Source: Sodalinema lacuna_A
Lineage (GTDB): Bacteria > Cyanobacteriota > Cyanobacteriia > Cyanobacteriales > Geitlerinemataceae
Assembly (NCBI GenBank): GCA_900149785.2
Contig: FSSI02000021.1
Location: forward strand, 1-64,000
Direction: 5' to 3'
DNA: 64,000 nt
In this document: one piece after another, positions 30,409 through 39,656 of the stretch
How the letters are laid out: the number at the start of each line of letters is the position of its first letter
How positions within the stretch are numbered: the stretch's first letter is position 1
Translations under genes and position numbers: made by a program
Notes under the pieces: generated by a model
The model's input: the letters and a program-made list of their open reading frames with translations, nothing else
Told to the model about the DNA's origin: nothing
Databases searched by the model: none

Positions 30409-33400
30409 TTAGAACAAGGTCACTGGGTCATTGCTAATGGCTTCAGTGGTCACCAAGTCATTGGCCACCGTGCCACCCACATCACCACCCAAGTTTACAC
30501 CCGGTAAACGAGCGATGAGTTTCGCACCACCTTGGACACCCAGGTAGAGTCCTTGCGCTTCCACATCAAAGAAGAGCTGACCCTCCTGGCTGAAGTCAAC
30601 GCTCAAGTCAGCGGCTGAGGTTGCACCAATGGCGAAGGCTTCATGGAAATAGCCCGAACCATTGAGAACGTTGTCAAAATCACCGTAGGTCGTGCCACCA
30701 TTAACAGCACCCGAACCATCGGCAATCACACCATAGAGCGCACCACGACCACGGAATAGCCGAACGGACTCAGATGTAACACTGAACTGACTGCTTTCGA
30801 GGACAATTTTGTCCCGGCCCACCTGGAAGTTGTTGAGGGTATCAATCCCCACAGCTCCTGAGAAAACCCCTTTGGTGAAGGTGGTCCCGCTGGGCGCGCC
30901 GTCAGCACTGGTTCCATTGGCACCGATAAACTGACCATTGCTACCAACAAGCAGGTTGCTGCTACTCAACCCAGTTCCAACACTGATGTCTGAGGTTGCA
31001 TTAGTCCCGAGGCTCAGGAAGTCGTTGGAGTAGAAGGAACGGAAAGACTTCTGCAACGTGAAGCCGGTTTCAAAAGCAGAACGGAAGAGAACACGGTTGT
31101 TGCCCCCTTTACCCAAGTCAATCAAGTCACCATTGCTGATGCCTGAGAAATCTAGGGCAACCTTAGAGGCCTTCGCACCCTGAATTTGGAACCCGTTGTA
31201 GGTGCTGCTAGATTGCTCAAACTGGACGCCACCGCCATAGATGACATCATTGCCAATGCCAGCGGTGATGATATCGCCAAAGCCTGCCCCTTGCATGACG
31301 TTGTTCCCGCCGCTGACGCTGATGTTCAGACTCACGGCAAAAGAACTACTGAAGGAGGCACTGCTACTGAAGCCGAGAACGTCATTGCCCTCGCCGCCGG
31401 TAATCGAAATGGCTTCTTGTTCCCCTTCGGGGTTGCCCTCGGCATCAAGAACCGCACTGAGGTCATTGAGAACGATGCGGTTGTCACCGGATAATGCGGT
31501 GAAACTGGCTCCCGAGTACGCCAGGTTCACGTTGATGGTGTTGGAAATACCACCGACGAGAATTTGACCGCCTTGGAAGACGTTGGTGACGTTGATGCTA
31601 GAGGATTCACTTTGGCTGAAGTCAAAGACACCCCCTTGACCCAGGGTGAGAGCTGTCAAGGTGTTTTTACCCTGACCCGCTTTACCGGCTTGAAGCCGAC
31701 CGAAGACGGAACCGCTGATGTTAAATTCATTTTCACCGCCGCCGAAGGTCATGACCCCGGTTTCGGAGATACAGTCAGAGCCAGAGAGATTTACGGTGTT
31801 GTTGCCGTCGCCAGCGGTGACGTTCCCGCTGACCGTGCTACCGACATCAATCGTGTTGTCACCATCGCCAGCATCGACGCTACCGGAGACGTTGCCCAAG
31901 TCAAAGAAATCGTCGCCACTGCCGGTTTTCGTGACTCCCGAGGCGTCGTCGGTAATCTCGATGAAGTTGGAACTGTTGCCAGTGCCGGTGGTGACACCGC
32001 CAGTTTTCAAGGAGACGGAGCGATTTTGTTCACCGGTGAAGACGAAGTTTCCATCCCCTTGCACCACGTCTTGAGCGCCAACGGTGACGGCAATATCACT
32101 ATTGCCTGCATTGACACCGATGTAGGTGTTGACACTGGCACCGGAGAGGTCTGCTTGGATGTACTGGTTGGCGGTAAAAATGAAGGTGTTGTTGCCCGCA
32201 GCACCTTCGTCTCCGCCGATGAGGGTGTCGCCGGGGCCACTTTCGCTGGCATCGATGGTGTCATCTCCCGCACCTCCGATGAGGACGTTGTTACTGGCTT
32301 CTCCTTCGGCCAGTTCAATGTCGCCCAATTTAGCGACGAGGAGATTGTCGCCGGCATCACTACCGGTGGCGAAGTCGTTCCCACCGCGCAGGGTATTGCC
32401 CATACCAATACCGATAACGGTGTTGTTGCCGAAATCGCTCTTGATGTTGGGGTTGTCTCCCCAAAATTCCGAGTCGCTGCCGGCCATCATGATGGTGTCA
32501 TCCCCTTTGTCTCCAAAGGCTTTGATTTGGGCCGGAAGCGGTAACCCAGCACCGCCGGTTCCCATGAGAATGTCGTTACCGACGCCGCCAAAGAGGAAGA
32601 CACCGATGCCAACATTGATGCCGATGGCCAAACTATCTTTTCCAGCGTTGCCAAAGAGTTGGTGATTGTCACCGCCGGCAACATAGAGGTAGTCGTCCCC
32701 GACATCACTGCCGTCAAAGCTAGCATTGAAGTTGGCATCACCGATGAGGATGGCCCCGTCGACTTGACTGCCCTGCACTTCGAGACTGTCTGAACCTAAA
32801 CCGCCTCCGAGGATGGGGTTGTCGGCGGTGCTGTCGCTACCAACGGCGACTTGGTCGTTTTCCTGTCCACCGTAGAGGCTATCGGGACGCTCGATACTGA
32901 TGGATAGGAGGCTATCGAGACCGGTGTTGCCGAATAGGAAGTTGTTGCCTTCGGGGCCGCCGGTGATGTTGTCATTGCCGCCACGGCCGGCTATGGTGTC
33001 TCCGCCAACGACGCCTAGGAGGGTGTCGCTGCCGCCACCGCCGACGAGAATGTTTTTGCCGCCTTCGGAAACGAGGATATTGTCGCCATCGTCGGGGCTA
33101 TCTTCCATGTCGCTACCACCAAAGAGGGTGGCACCGCTTTCTCGGGAGATGAGGTAGTCGTCGCCGGTATTGCCAAACATTAAACCCTGGCCATTTTCGT
33201 TAACCAGGGTATCGTCGCCGGGGTCGCCGAAGGCAATGTCACCGATGCCACGGCTGCGGATGTAGTCGTCTCCGGCGTTGCCGAAGAGGGTGCTACTGGG
33301 TTCGCTAGCGTTTAAGGCACTGAAGAGGGTGTCATCTCCTTCTAGTCCGTCAATGACACCAACGGTAGTTCCTTCGAGGAGGTTATCGCCTTCGTCCCCA

Positions 33401-33438
33401 AGGAGAAGGTTGTCGGGATTTTCTAGAATTGTAGTCAC
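30409..33438 (-). CDS. Large RTX-type calcium-binding repeat protein
   Basis: A 1009-aa protein dominated by Gly/Asp nonapeptide-like repeats (LFGNAGDDYI, GGGGSDTLLG, GRGGNDNITGG) typical of Ca2+-binding beta-rolls of secreted RTX proteins. The repeats extend over most of the chain, become less regular in the middle, and the last ~150 residues (DKIVLESSQF onward, then GQLFFDVEAQGLYLG) resemble C-terminal domains of cyanobacterial surface proteins. No signal peptide or enzymatic domain is visible, which fits type I secretion through a C-terminal signal; no transporter genes are in the window. The start is GTG at 33438, supported by AAGGA 9 bases upstream. Probably a surface or exopolymer protein. 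Confidence 0.85.
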   Translation of the reverse strand: MTTILENPDNLLLGDEGDNLLEGTTVGVIDGLEGDDTLFSALNASEPSSTLFGNAGDDYIRSRGIGDIAFGDPGDDTLVNENGQGLMFGNTGDDYLISRESGATLFGGSDMEDSPDDGDNILVSEGGKNILVGGGGSDTLLGVVGGDTIAGRGGNDNITGGPEGNNFLFGNTGLDSLLSISIERPDSLYGGQENDQVAVGSDSTADNPILGGGLGSDSLEVQGSQVDGAILIGDANFNASFDGSDVGDDYLYVAGGDNHQLFGNAGKDSLAIGINVGIGVFLFGGVGNDILMGTGGAGLPLPAQIKAFGDKGDDTIMMAGSDSEFWGDNPNIKSDFGNNTVIGIGMGNTLRGGNDFATGSDAGDNLLVAKLGDIELAEGEASNNVLIGGAGDDTIDASESGPGDTLIGGDEGAAGNNTFIFTANQYIQADLSGASVNTYIGVNAGNSDIAVTVGAQDVVQGDGNFVFTGEQNRSVSLKTGGVTTGTGNSSNFIEITDDASGVTKTGSGDDFFDLGNVSGSVDAGDGDNTIDVGSTVSGNVTAGDGNNTVNLSGSDCISETGVMTFGGGENEFNISGSVFGRLQAGKAGQGKNTLTALTLGQGGVFDFSQSESSSINVTNVFQGGQILVGGISNTINVNLAYSGASFTALSGDNRIVLNDLSAVLDAEGNPEGEQEAISITGGEGNDVLGFSSSASFSSSFAVSLNISVSGGNNVMQGAGFGDIITAGIGNDVIYGGGVQFEQSSSTYNGFQIQGAKASKVALDFSGISNGDLIDLGKGGNNRVLFRSAFETGFTLQKSFRSFYSNDFLSLGTNATSDISVGTGLSSSNLLVGSNGQFIGANGTSADGAPSGTTFTKGVFSGAVGIDTLNNFQVGRDKIVLESSQFSVTSESVRLFRGRGALYGVIADGSGAVNGGTTYGDFDNVLNGSGYFHEAFAIGATSAADLSVDFSQEGQLFFDVEAQGLYLGVQGGAKLIARLPGVNLGGDVGGTVANDLVTTEAISNDPVTLF

Positions 33439-33703
33439 AAGGTTTCATCCTTACTAATGTGTGGATGGACAGCCCTGCAAGGAGTAAACAGAGTTTAAAC
33501 TTGCGCTTCTCCATTGTTAGCTCCATTGTTAGCTCAATCGTCAGCTATTGCTTGAATGTTCGAGGAGCGAGGAGGGGCCTGCCACTCTAGTCGTTTTTTC
33601 CGGATTAAGGGTTCCCGACTTGAATAGATGGCTGCCCCATATCTTGTATTGCTGATTGCCCGAAGAGGGCGTACCACTTGCGCTAGACCTAGGTTTTGGG
33701 TTG
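33439..33703. other. Intergenic region upstream of the RTX gene, with 12-bp repeat
   Basis: 265 bases separate sppA's stop from the RTX start. CCATTGTTAGCT is repeated at 33511-33522 and 33523-33534, with a degenerate third unit at 33535-33546. The RTX promoter should lie here, but no clear -35/-10 pair stands out. Confidence 0.6.
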
Positions 33704-35509
33704 CTAGTCAATGTGAATCTGAACGGGAATACGCATATATGAGCCTCGGGGATCGTTATAGGTGGAGAGTTCGTCGAGTTGGGTGTTCAGGTCTTGACGG
33801 AGTGTTTCTAGGGGTTCGGGTAGCACGATTTGGGTTTGGGAGCCGAAAAGGTCTTCTAAGAAACGTTCGGGAAAGGGTTTGATGGGGGGATATTCACGAA
33901 GGGTCCAATCGTCTCCGAGTTCTGCGGTTTCGGCGGCGACGTCGATCGCCGTCTGTAACCCCCCGAGGCGATCGACTAATCCGGCATTTTCGGCGGCCAC
34001 GCCAGACCAAATTCGACCTTGGGCAATGGACTGGACTTGGTCGAGGGGGAGGTCTCGCCAAGTCGAGACTTCAGTGACAAATTTTTCATAGATTTGGTTG
34101 ACAAATCGCTCTAATAATGCTAATTCTTCTGGGGTTTTGGGACGAGAAATGGTTTGGGCATTCGCCAAGTCTGAGGTTTGTACAACATCCCAACTGAGTC
34201 CCACGGTTTCGCTAAGATCTTCGATATTAAAAAACACGCCAAAGACCCCAATTGAGCCGGTGAGGGTGTTAGGTTGGGCAATGATTTCGTTGGCGGCCAT
34301 GGCAATCCAATAGCCTCCTGAGGCGGCGACGTTGCCCATAGAAACGATGACGGGTTTTTCTTCGCGCAGCAGTTCGAGTTCTTGTTTGATGACGTCTGAG
34401 GCGATCGCACTCCCCCCAGGACTATTCACACGCAAGACAACGGCTTGGACATCGTCATCAAGGCGCAAGTCTCGCAGTTGACGCGCTAGACGATCGCCAC
34501 CAATTTGACGAAGTTCCCCTTCTCCATCGACAATCGGCCCCTCGGCATAGACGAGGGCGATTTGCCGATCGCTCCCCATTTGCTCCCCCCGCGTTTGACT
34601 GGGATCGAGGGCTTGGATGTAGGTGGCCAGACTCACGGATTCAAAGGATTCATCGACATCGCTGATGTTGCTAAGTTCCCGTAGGCGATTACGAATTTCT
34701 TCACTCTCGGCCAGGCGATCGACAACGCCTTGGGAGACGGCTTCTTCGGCGAGTAAAATCCCTTGGTTATCGGCAATGGTTTGTAAGCGTTCGGGGGTGA
34801 GAGATCGCTGTTGACTGACGACTTCTAAAATGTCAGCCCAGACATCTCCTAAATAGGCCTGGAGTTGTTCGCGGTTTTCATCGCTGTACTCACGACGCAC
34901 TAAGGCTTCACCGGCGGATTTATAAGCCCCCATGCGGACAACTTGAACGCCAACTCCAAGTTGTTCAAAGGTTCCGGCTAGAAATGCTGTTTCGGCACTT
35001 AAACCATTAAAGATGGCGGCGCCCAGGGGGGCGATTGACAGTTCTGTGGCGATCGAGGCTAGATAATATTCTCGTTCACTCCAATCGCGATCGTGGGCAA
35101 TAATCGGCTTACCGGTTTCGCGAAATGTCGCTAAGGCCTCTCGTACATCCCGCAGGTTGGCATAATTGGTTGGCATATCCCCCGGCGCACCTTTGAGATA
35201 GAGTCCGGAAATGCGATCGTCGTTGCTGGCCGCTTCTAAGGCCTCGACAACATCTAAGAGGGCCAAGCTTTGTTGACTCGCTCCCTCTAAGGTTTGTTGC
35301 AAGGCTTTGCCGGGGCTGATTCGGGCGCGACTGTCTTGGATATTCAAGCCCAAATCTAACACCAGAATTGAGTCTTCCTCCACCTCGGGGCCGCGAGGCG
35401 CTTGTAAGGAGATGGTGATGAGTAAAATGGCTAACCCTCCAACGCCAATGACGGAAAAGAGAATCAGTCCGGCGACTGTCGCAACAACATTTTTGAGAAA
35501 ATCACGCAT
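33704..35509 (-). CDS. sppA: Signal peptide peptidase SppA, long (67K) type
   Basis: A membrane-anchored serine protease that degrades cleaved signal peptides; in cyanobacteria it is linked to light acclimation. The 601 residues comprise an N-terminal membrane helix (VVATVAGLILFSVIGVGGLA) and two tandem protease domains. The catalytic Lys lies in RMGAYKSAGEAL and the Ser in VAASGGYWIAMAA; LRVNSPGGSA and LTGSIGVFGVFF are hallmark segments. It is 30 bases downstream of fni on the same strand and may be co-transcribed with it. Confidence 0.95.
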   Translation of the reverse strand: MRDFLKNVVATVAGLILFSVIGVGGLAILLITISLQAPRGPEVEEDSILVLDLGLNIQDSRARISPGKALQQTLEGASQQSLALLDVVEALEAASNDDRISGLYLKGAPGDMPTNYANLRDVREALATFRETGKPIIAHDRDWSEREYYLASIATELSIAPLGAAIFNGLSAETAFLAGTFEQLGVGVQVVRMGAYKSAGEALVRREYSDENREQLQAYLGDVWADILEVVSQQRSLTPERLQTIADNQGILLAEEAVSQGVVDRLAESEEIRNRLRELSNISDVDESFESVSLATYIQALDPSQTRGEQMGSDRQIALVYAEGPIVDGEGELRQIGGDRLARQLRDLRLDDDVQAVVLRVNSPGGSAIASDVIKQELELLREEKPVIVSMGNVAASGGYWIAMAANEIIAQPNTLTGSIGVFGVFFNIEDLSETVGLSWDVVQTSDLANAQTISRPKTPEELALLERFVNQIYEKFVTEVSTWRDLPLDQVQSIAQGRIWSGVAAENAGLVDRLGGLQTAIDVAAETAELGDDWTLREYPPIKPFPERFLEDLFGSQTQIVLPEPLETLRQDLNTQLDELSTYNDPRGSYMRIPVQIHID

Positions 35510-35539
35510 GACGTTGGCGGTCGGAGTAAAGTGCTGTCC

Positions 35540-36589
35540 TCATTTTAGGGTGTCTAAGCTATTGCTGCGCTGTAAATCCTTGATGGTGCGGTTGCCGGTG
35601 CAAAATAAGACGGTAGCCAGTTCGCTGTTGAGTAATTCCACCAGTTGATTGAGGGTGTCCGGGGAGTCGGCGGCGGCTTTGAGAAAAGGGGTCGCCAGTC
35701 CCGCTAAGTCAGCCCCGAGGGCGAGGGTTTTAGCGATGTCTAAGCCGTTACGTAAGCCCCCTGAGGCAATGAGGGGAATGTCGGGAGCCTGCGATCGCAC
35801 TTGCACGAGACAGTCAGCGGTGGGAAGGCCCCAATCGGAGAACAAGGCCCCTAAACGACGTTGGCGGATATCTTGGGCGCGTTTTCCCTCGACGTTGGCC
35901 CAGGAGGTTCCCCCAGCACCGGCTACATCGATCGCCTGAACTCCAACGTCAATCAAGCGTCGCGCCATCTCCCCAGAAATGCCATTGCCCACTTCTTTGG
36001 CAATCACTGGAATAGGAATCAGGTAGCACAGTCTCTGTATTTTGTCAAGTAGTCCTTTGAAATTCTGGTCGCCCCGACTTTGAACGGCCTCCTGGAGAGG
36101 GTTGATATGCAGAATCAGGGCATCGGCTTCGAGCATGGCGATCGCCCGCTGACATTGATCAACGCCATAGCCATAATTCAACTGCACCGCGCCGAGATTG
36201 GCAAATAGGAGAATATCGGGGGCCTGCGATCGCACATCAAAGGTATGACTGAGATCCGGGTTTTCCACCGCTACCCGTTGCGATCCCACCCCCATCGCTA
36301 ATCCTTGGGCTTGAGCCACTTCTGCTAACCGTTGATTAATCAGTTTGGCTTGGTCGGTTCCCCCTGTCATTGAGGAAATCAGCAACGGGGAACCTAGGGA
36401 TTTGCCTAAAAACGAGGTACTTAGGTCAATCTCGGCTAAATCCAGTTCCGGTAAACAGCAATGACGGAAGCGATAGTGTTCTAGCCCAGTACGAGTCTCT
36501 CGGAAGTTGACATCATCTTCGAGGCAAATACGAAGATGATCGGCTTTGCGGCTTTGGGTTTGCTCGGACTCTGTGGGGTTAACAGTCAT
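35540..36589 (-). CDS. fni: Type 2 isopentenyl-diphosphate delta-isomerase
   Basis: An FMN/NADPH-dependent enzyme that interconverts IPP and DMAPP, the C5 units for carotenoids, phytol and quinones. The 349 residues include the diagnostic SRKADHLRI opening, LLISSMTGGT, AMGVGSQR, IAKEVGNGIS, the AGAGGTSW flavin loop and IASGGLRNGLD. It starts 91 bases from the divergent chlM, so both genes share a short promoter region. Confidence 0.95.
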   Translation of the reverse strand: MTVNPTESEQTQSRKADHLRICLEDDVNFRETRTGLEHYRFRHCCLPELDLAEIDLSTSFLGKSLGSPLLISSMTGGTDQAKLINQRLAEVAQAQGLAMGVGSQRVAVENPDLSHTFDVRSQAPDILLFANLGAVQLNYGYGVDQCQRAIAMLEADALILHINPLQEAVQSRGDQNFKGLLDKIQRLCYLIPIPVIAKEVGNGISGEMARRLIDVGVQAIDVAGAGGTSWANVEGKRAQDIRQRRLGALFSDWGLPTADCLVQVRSQAPDIPLIASGGLRNGLDIAKTLALGADLAGLATPFLKAAADSPDTLNQLVELLNSELATVLFCTGNRTIKDLQRSNSLDTLK

Positions 36590-36680
36590 TGCGATCGCAA
36601 TTGGCTAAAAAAAGAGGTCTAAATTAGGATAACGTATGGGTTTGTACCCTCAACCCCTTTTTATAACTGCGTAATAACCG

Positions 36681-37367
36681 ATGATTATCATTGACGAGAA
36701 AAGCATTGTTAAGGAATATTTCAATACGACGGGTTTTGACCGCTGGCGACGAATTTATGGTAAGGACGAGGTCAATAAAGTCCAATTGGATATCCGAGAA
36801 GGACACCAGCAGACCATTGATAAAGTCGTCGGTTGGTTGTCGGCCGATGGCAATCTGGGTCAACTGACCATCTGCGATGCGGGGTGTGGTGTAGGCAGTT
36901 TGAGTTTGCCCCTAGCCGAAGCGGGAGCGACGGTTTACGGCAGCGACATCTCGGAGATGATGGTGACGGAAGCCCAGGAACGCGCTCAGGCTCAACTGCG
37001 TGATAGCTCCCGCGTCACGTTTGAGACGCGAGATCTCGAAGAGATTTCTGGCAACTTCCACACTGTCATCTGCCTCGATGTCCTCATCCACTATCCTGAT
37101 GACAAGATGGATGAGATGCTCTCTCACCTCTGTTCTCTGGCTGAATCACGGGTGATTTTGAGTTTTGCACCCAAAACCCCCTGGCTCACGGTTTTGAAGA
37201 AAGTTGGTGAACTCTTCCCTGGACCGAGTAAGACGACTCGCGCTTATCAGCATCGTGAAGCGGATATTCTGGCGATCTTTGCTAAAAATGGCTTCCAACC
37301 CGCTCGCACGGAAATGACCAGCACTCGCTTCTATTATTCTCGTTTGGTGGAGTTGGTGCGGGGTTAG
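36681..37367 (+). CDS. chlM: Magnesium protoporphyrin IX methyltransferase
   Basis: Transfers a methyl group from SAM to Mg-protoporphyrin IX, a committed step of chlorophyll synthesis. The 228 residues match the family length and open with KEYFNTTGFDRWRRIYG, which is diagnostic of ChlM/BchM. The SAM site is ICDAGCGVGSLSLPLAE, followed by VYGSDISEMMV and VICLDVLIHYP. It proves a chlorophyll-making phototroph. Divergent from fni; followed by a long heptamer array. Confidence 0.96.
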   Translation: MIIIDEKSIVKEYFNTTGFDRWRRIYGKDEVNKVQLDIREGHQQTIDKVVGWLSADGNLGQLTICDAGCGVGSLSLPLAEAGATVYGSDISEMMVTEAQERAQAQLRDSSRVTFETRDLEEISGNFHTVICLDVLIHYPDDKMDEMLSHLCSLAESRVILSFAPKTPWLTVLKKVGELFPGPSKTTRAYQHREADILAIFAKNGFQPARTEMTSTRFYYSRLVELVRG

Positions 37368-37692
37368 GAGTCTCACTCGTGTCATGGCTGAAGCCGTGAC
37401 ATGGGGGCTAGGCGGCTCTGCCTGAGAGCGGGAGGCAGAGCCTAGGAACGAGGAGGAGATGAGGAGGGAGGAAAGGAAAAAGCTGGTTATTACCTTCTTT
37501 TGCCTTTTGCCTTTTGCCTTTTGCCTTTTGCCTTTTGCCTTTTGCCTTTTGCCTTTTGCCTTTTGCCTTTTGCCTTTTGCCTTTTGCCTGTTCCCTGTTC
37601 CCTGTTCCCTGTTCCCTGTTCCCTGTTCCCTGTTCCCTGTTCCCTGTTCCCTGTTCCCTGTTCCCTGTTCCCTGTTCCCTATCCCCTGTTCC
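37368..37692. other. chlM-mscS intergenic region
   Basis: About 325 bases between two convergent stop codons. The first 130 bases are unremarkable apart from an inverted motif around ggctctgcctgagagcgg; the remainder, from 37498, is the double heptamer array. Confidence 0.7.
37498..37588. repeat. Heptamer array TTTTGCC x13
   Basis: Thirteen contiguous exact TTTTGCC units, directly followed by the TGTTCCC array without a linker. No spacers. The three-frame open reading frames over it are artefacts of a heptamer with no stop codon. Confidence 0.97.
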
Positions 37693-37700
37693 CTATCCCC
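37589..37700. repeat. Heptamer array TGTTCCC x13 plus variants
   Basis: Thirteen exact TGTTCCC units (37589-37679), then TATCCCC, TGTTCCC and TATCCCC. The last units contain the stop codon of the minus-strand channel gene, so the array reaches into the coding end. Confidence 0.97.
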
Positions 37701-38769
37701 CTAAGGCATTGTGATAGATCACCTGGGTGGGATAGGCGAACTCGATGCCTTCGGCTTCAAAGCGACGTTTGAGTTCCAGGTTGATTTGTTGTTGGGCATC
37801 CATGTACTGGGTGAAGTCGCTGCTGTTGACGTTGTAGACGACTTCGTAGTCGAGGCTGAAATCCCCGTAGGCTAGGAAATGAGCGCGATCGAAGGTGATG
37901 GTTTCGATGGGGTCGATGATGTCTTGGATGATTTGGGGAATTTTTTCGAGTTGTTCGACGCCGGTTTCGTAGGTGACACCGAGTTTAAAGACGATACGGC
38001 GGGTTTGCATATGCTTGTAATTGCGAATGCGAGATCCGGTGAGATCGGTGTTGGAGATCACCAGTCGCTCGCCGCTTAAACTCTTGAGACGAGTGGTTTT
38101 AATGCCGATGTATTCGACGGTTCCGATGAAGTCGCCCACGATGATGAAGTCTCCTAACTCGAAGGGGCGATCGAAGACGATGGAAAAGTAGCTAAAGAGG
38201 TCTTGCAGGAATCCTTGGGAAGCTAGGGCGATCGCAATCCCCCCAATCCCCAAACTGGCAATCATGGCTGAGACATTAAAGTTGAGATTGTCCAGCAGGA
38301 AAATAAAGCCGATCGCCCAAACCACAACTCGGATGGCAGGGACGAGAGAATTGAGGGTCGGCTGGATATTGGGGTTGTTTGCCTTGATCCCATATAGGAT
38401 TAAGCCATATTGGATCACGGAGACCACGAAACGAATGGCAATTACTGTGAAGGCGATCGCCCAGATGCCGTCTAAGAGTCGATCCAGAATCGGGTGTAGG
38501 GTTAACCCATTGAGGGCAACGTAAAAAATCCCCAAATAAAAGATAGGGATCAACGCTCGTTCAATAATTTTAATTAAGCTATTATCTAAACTCGCGTCAG
38601 TTTGTCGCAACCATTTTTTAATTTTACCCAAAACAAGGTTGGCAACAATTTTAATGACGATCAAGCCAAGAATAATAATCGCCAAGGCAATTAGATAATC
38701 TAAGACCTGATTGCCGAGAAATTCTTGTTGGCTGAATTGACCTAAGGTTTGCGTGAATTCTGTTGACAT
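37693..38769 (-). CDS. MscS-family mechanosensitive ion channel
   Basis: A membrane channel that releases solutes on osmotic downshift. The 358 residues have three or four N-terminal helices (first about YLIALAIIILGLIVIKIV), the pore-lining TM3 region MIASLGIGGIAIALASQGFLQDLFS, and the MscS beta domain (FELGDFIIVGDFIGTVEYIG, TRLKSLSGERLVISN). A cytoplasmic alpha/beta domain follows. The stop codon lies inside heptamer repeats, so the last residues (HNALGG) may have been shaped by the array. Confidence 0.93.
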   Translation of the reverse strand: MSTEFTQTLGQFSQQEFLGNQVLDYLIALAIIILGLIVIKIVANLVLGKIKKWLRQTDASLDNSLIKIIERALIPIFYLGIFYVALNGLTLHPILDRLLDGIWAIAFTVIAIRFVVSVIQYGLILYGIKANNPNIQPTLNSLVPAIRVVVWAIGFIFLLDNLNFNVSAMIASLGIGGIAIALASQGFLQDLFSYFSIVFDRPFELGDFIIVGDFIGTVEYIGIKTTRLKSLSGERLVISNTDLTGSRIRNYKHMQTRRIVFKLGVTYETGVEQLEKIPQIIQDIIDPIETITFDRAHFLAYGDFSLDYEVVYNVNSSDFTQYMDAQQQINLELKRRFEAEGIEFAYPTQVIYHNALGG

Positions 38770-38937
38770 AAATTATACTCTGATGTATGTCAGCAATTGT
38801 TGACATTTAAATTTTCTCCCCAGTCAGCCAAAGAGTGTGATCGCCGAATTGACGGCTTCAACAGAGTCGTCAAACGCTTATCCCGAGAGATTTAGAGACT
38901 TTCAGCGATTGCTTCAAGGCTTATCCGGAGCAAGGGT

Positions 38938-38980
38938 GTTGTACATTGTTAGTACAACATACCGATGGTGTATAATACAC
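38938..38980 (+). promoter_or_regulatory. Palindromic promoter
   Basis: TATAAT at 38971-38976 is a perfect -10. It sits inside the palindrome GTGTAT-A-ATACAC (38968-38980), and a second inverted repeat, gttgtac (38938-38944) / gtacaac (38952-38958), lies where a -35 and operator would be. This looks like a tightly repressed promoter driving the small gene downstream. The regulator is unknown. Confidence 0.55.
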
Positions 38981-39026
38981 TAGACCACACTAAAGCGTGC
39001 TTGTCACTCAGGAAAAACCTCAGATT

Positions 39027-39194
39027 ATGGATACAACACAGGAACGAAAGCTGGCATCTTATCTCGCAGTAGGCGAGAAGTCTGTTGAGTTTTCGATGTC
39101 TCTACCGCTACGGATAAAGCGGTCTCTCTCGACATCTGTTGATCTCCTTTTCGATGTCTTACACCAAATTGAACGGAACTTAGACACGCTATAA
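39027..39194 (+). CDS. Small hypothetical protein behind palindromic promoter
   Basis: A 55-aa frame starting MDTTQERKLASYLAVGEKSV and ending in a predicted helix rich in Leu and charged residues (SVDLLFDVLHQIERNLDTL). I do not recognise it. CAGGA lies 12 bases before the ATG and the promoter about 50 bases upstream gives a short leader; an in-frame GTG at 38997 is possible but would leave almost no leader. No signal or membrane helix. The case for a real gene rests on the promoter and ribosome site, not on homology. Confidence 0.5.
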   Translation: MDTTQERKLASYLAVGEKSVEFSMSLPLRIKRSLSTSVDLLFDVLHQIERNLDTL

Positions 39195-39656
39195 CTGGCA
39201 ATTTCTAGCTTTATCCCACCCCGTGGGAAGACCGATAAACGGTCTCAACAGTAGCCTCATCCACGTGATGTTCAGCAACTCCTCTGACCTAGGGTGATAT
39301 CAGAGTGAGGCTTGGGCGATCGCGCCTCTCATCTCAACCCTTGGGAACGCGATCTCTAGCCGTGGCCCGTTGGCTGTGGGGAAACTCCCCGAACGTCATC
39401 GTGTCCATTCAACGGATGTCCTTTGTTATCGGCGGTCATGCCGATCTTCTCTGTCATGAGTGCGATCGCCCTTCCGCCCCGATTCTTCATGGGAACACTC
39501 ACCCCTATCGCTAACACCGCTTACCCGACGCACTCAGCATCGATTCAGCAGATGGATGCAAAAACCCCCCAGTGCTAACACCAGGGGGAAACGGGAGACC
39601 CTTCTCTCGTTGTCAAGTCTTACAGGTTTGAAGGGCCTAGATCTCAAAAGGGATGT
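39195..39656. other. Intergenic region with ugd terminator
   Basis: About 460 bases. It holds the terminator of the minus-strand ugd near its right side (39560-39588) and two HIP1-type sites. Short frames present here have no ribosome site or recognisable product. Confidence 0.6.
39560..39588 (-). terminator. Rho-independent terminator of ugd
   Basis: Read on the minus strand: CCCCC, one bulged T, GGTG, a TTAG loop, CACT, GGGGG, then G and a run of five T. It lies about 70 bases after the ugd stop codon. This is the clearest stem-plus-T-run terminator in this part of the window. Confidence 0.8.

Noticed and set aside
31564..32544. A 326-codon open frame on the plus strand opposite the RTX gene
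   Set aside because: It mirrors the Gly/Asp repeat codons of the minus-strand RTX gene; translated residues are repetitive and there is no ribosome site or known domain. The minus-strand frame has coherent RTX repeats.
37459..37772. Frames translating as repeated CLLPFAF and SLFPVPC
   Set aside because: They are the heptamer arrays read in three frames; a 7-base unit without stop codons is open in all of them.
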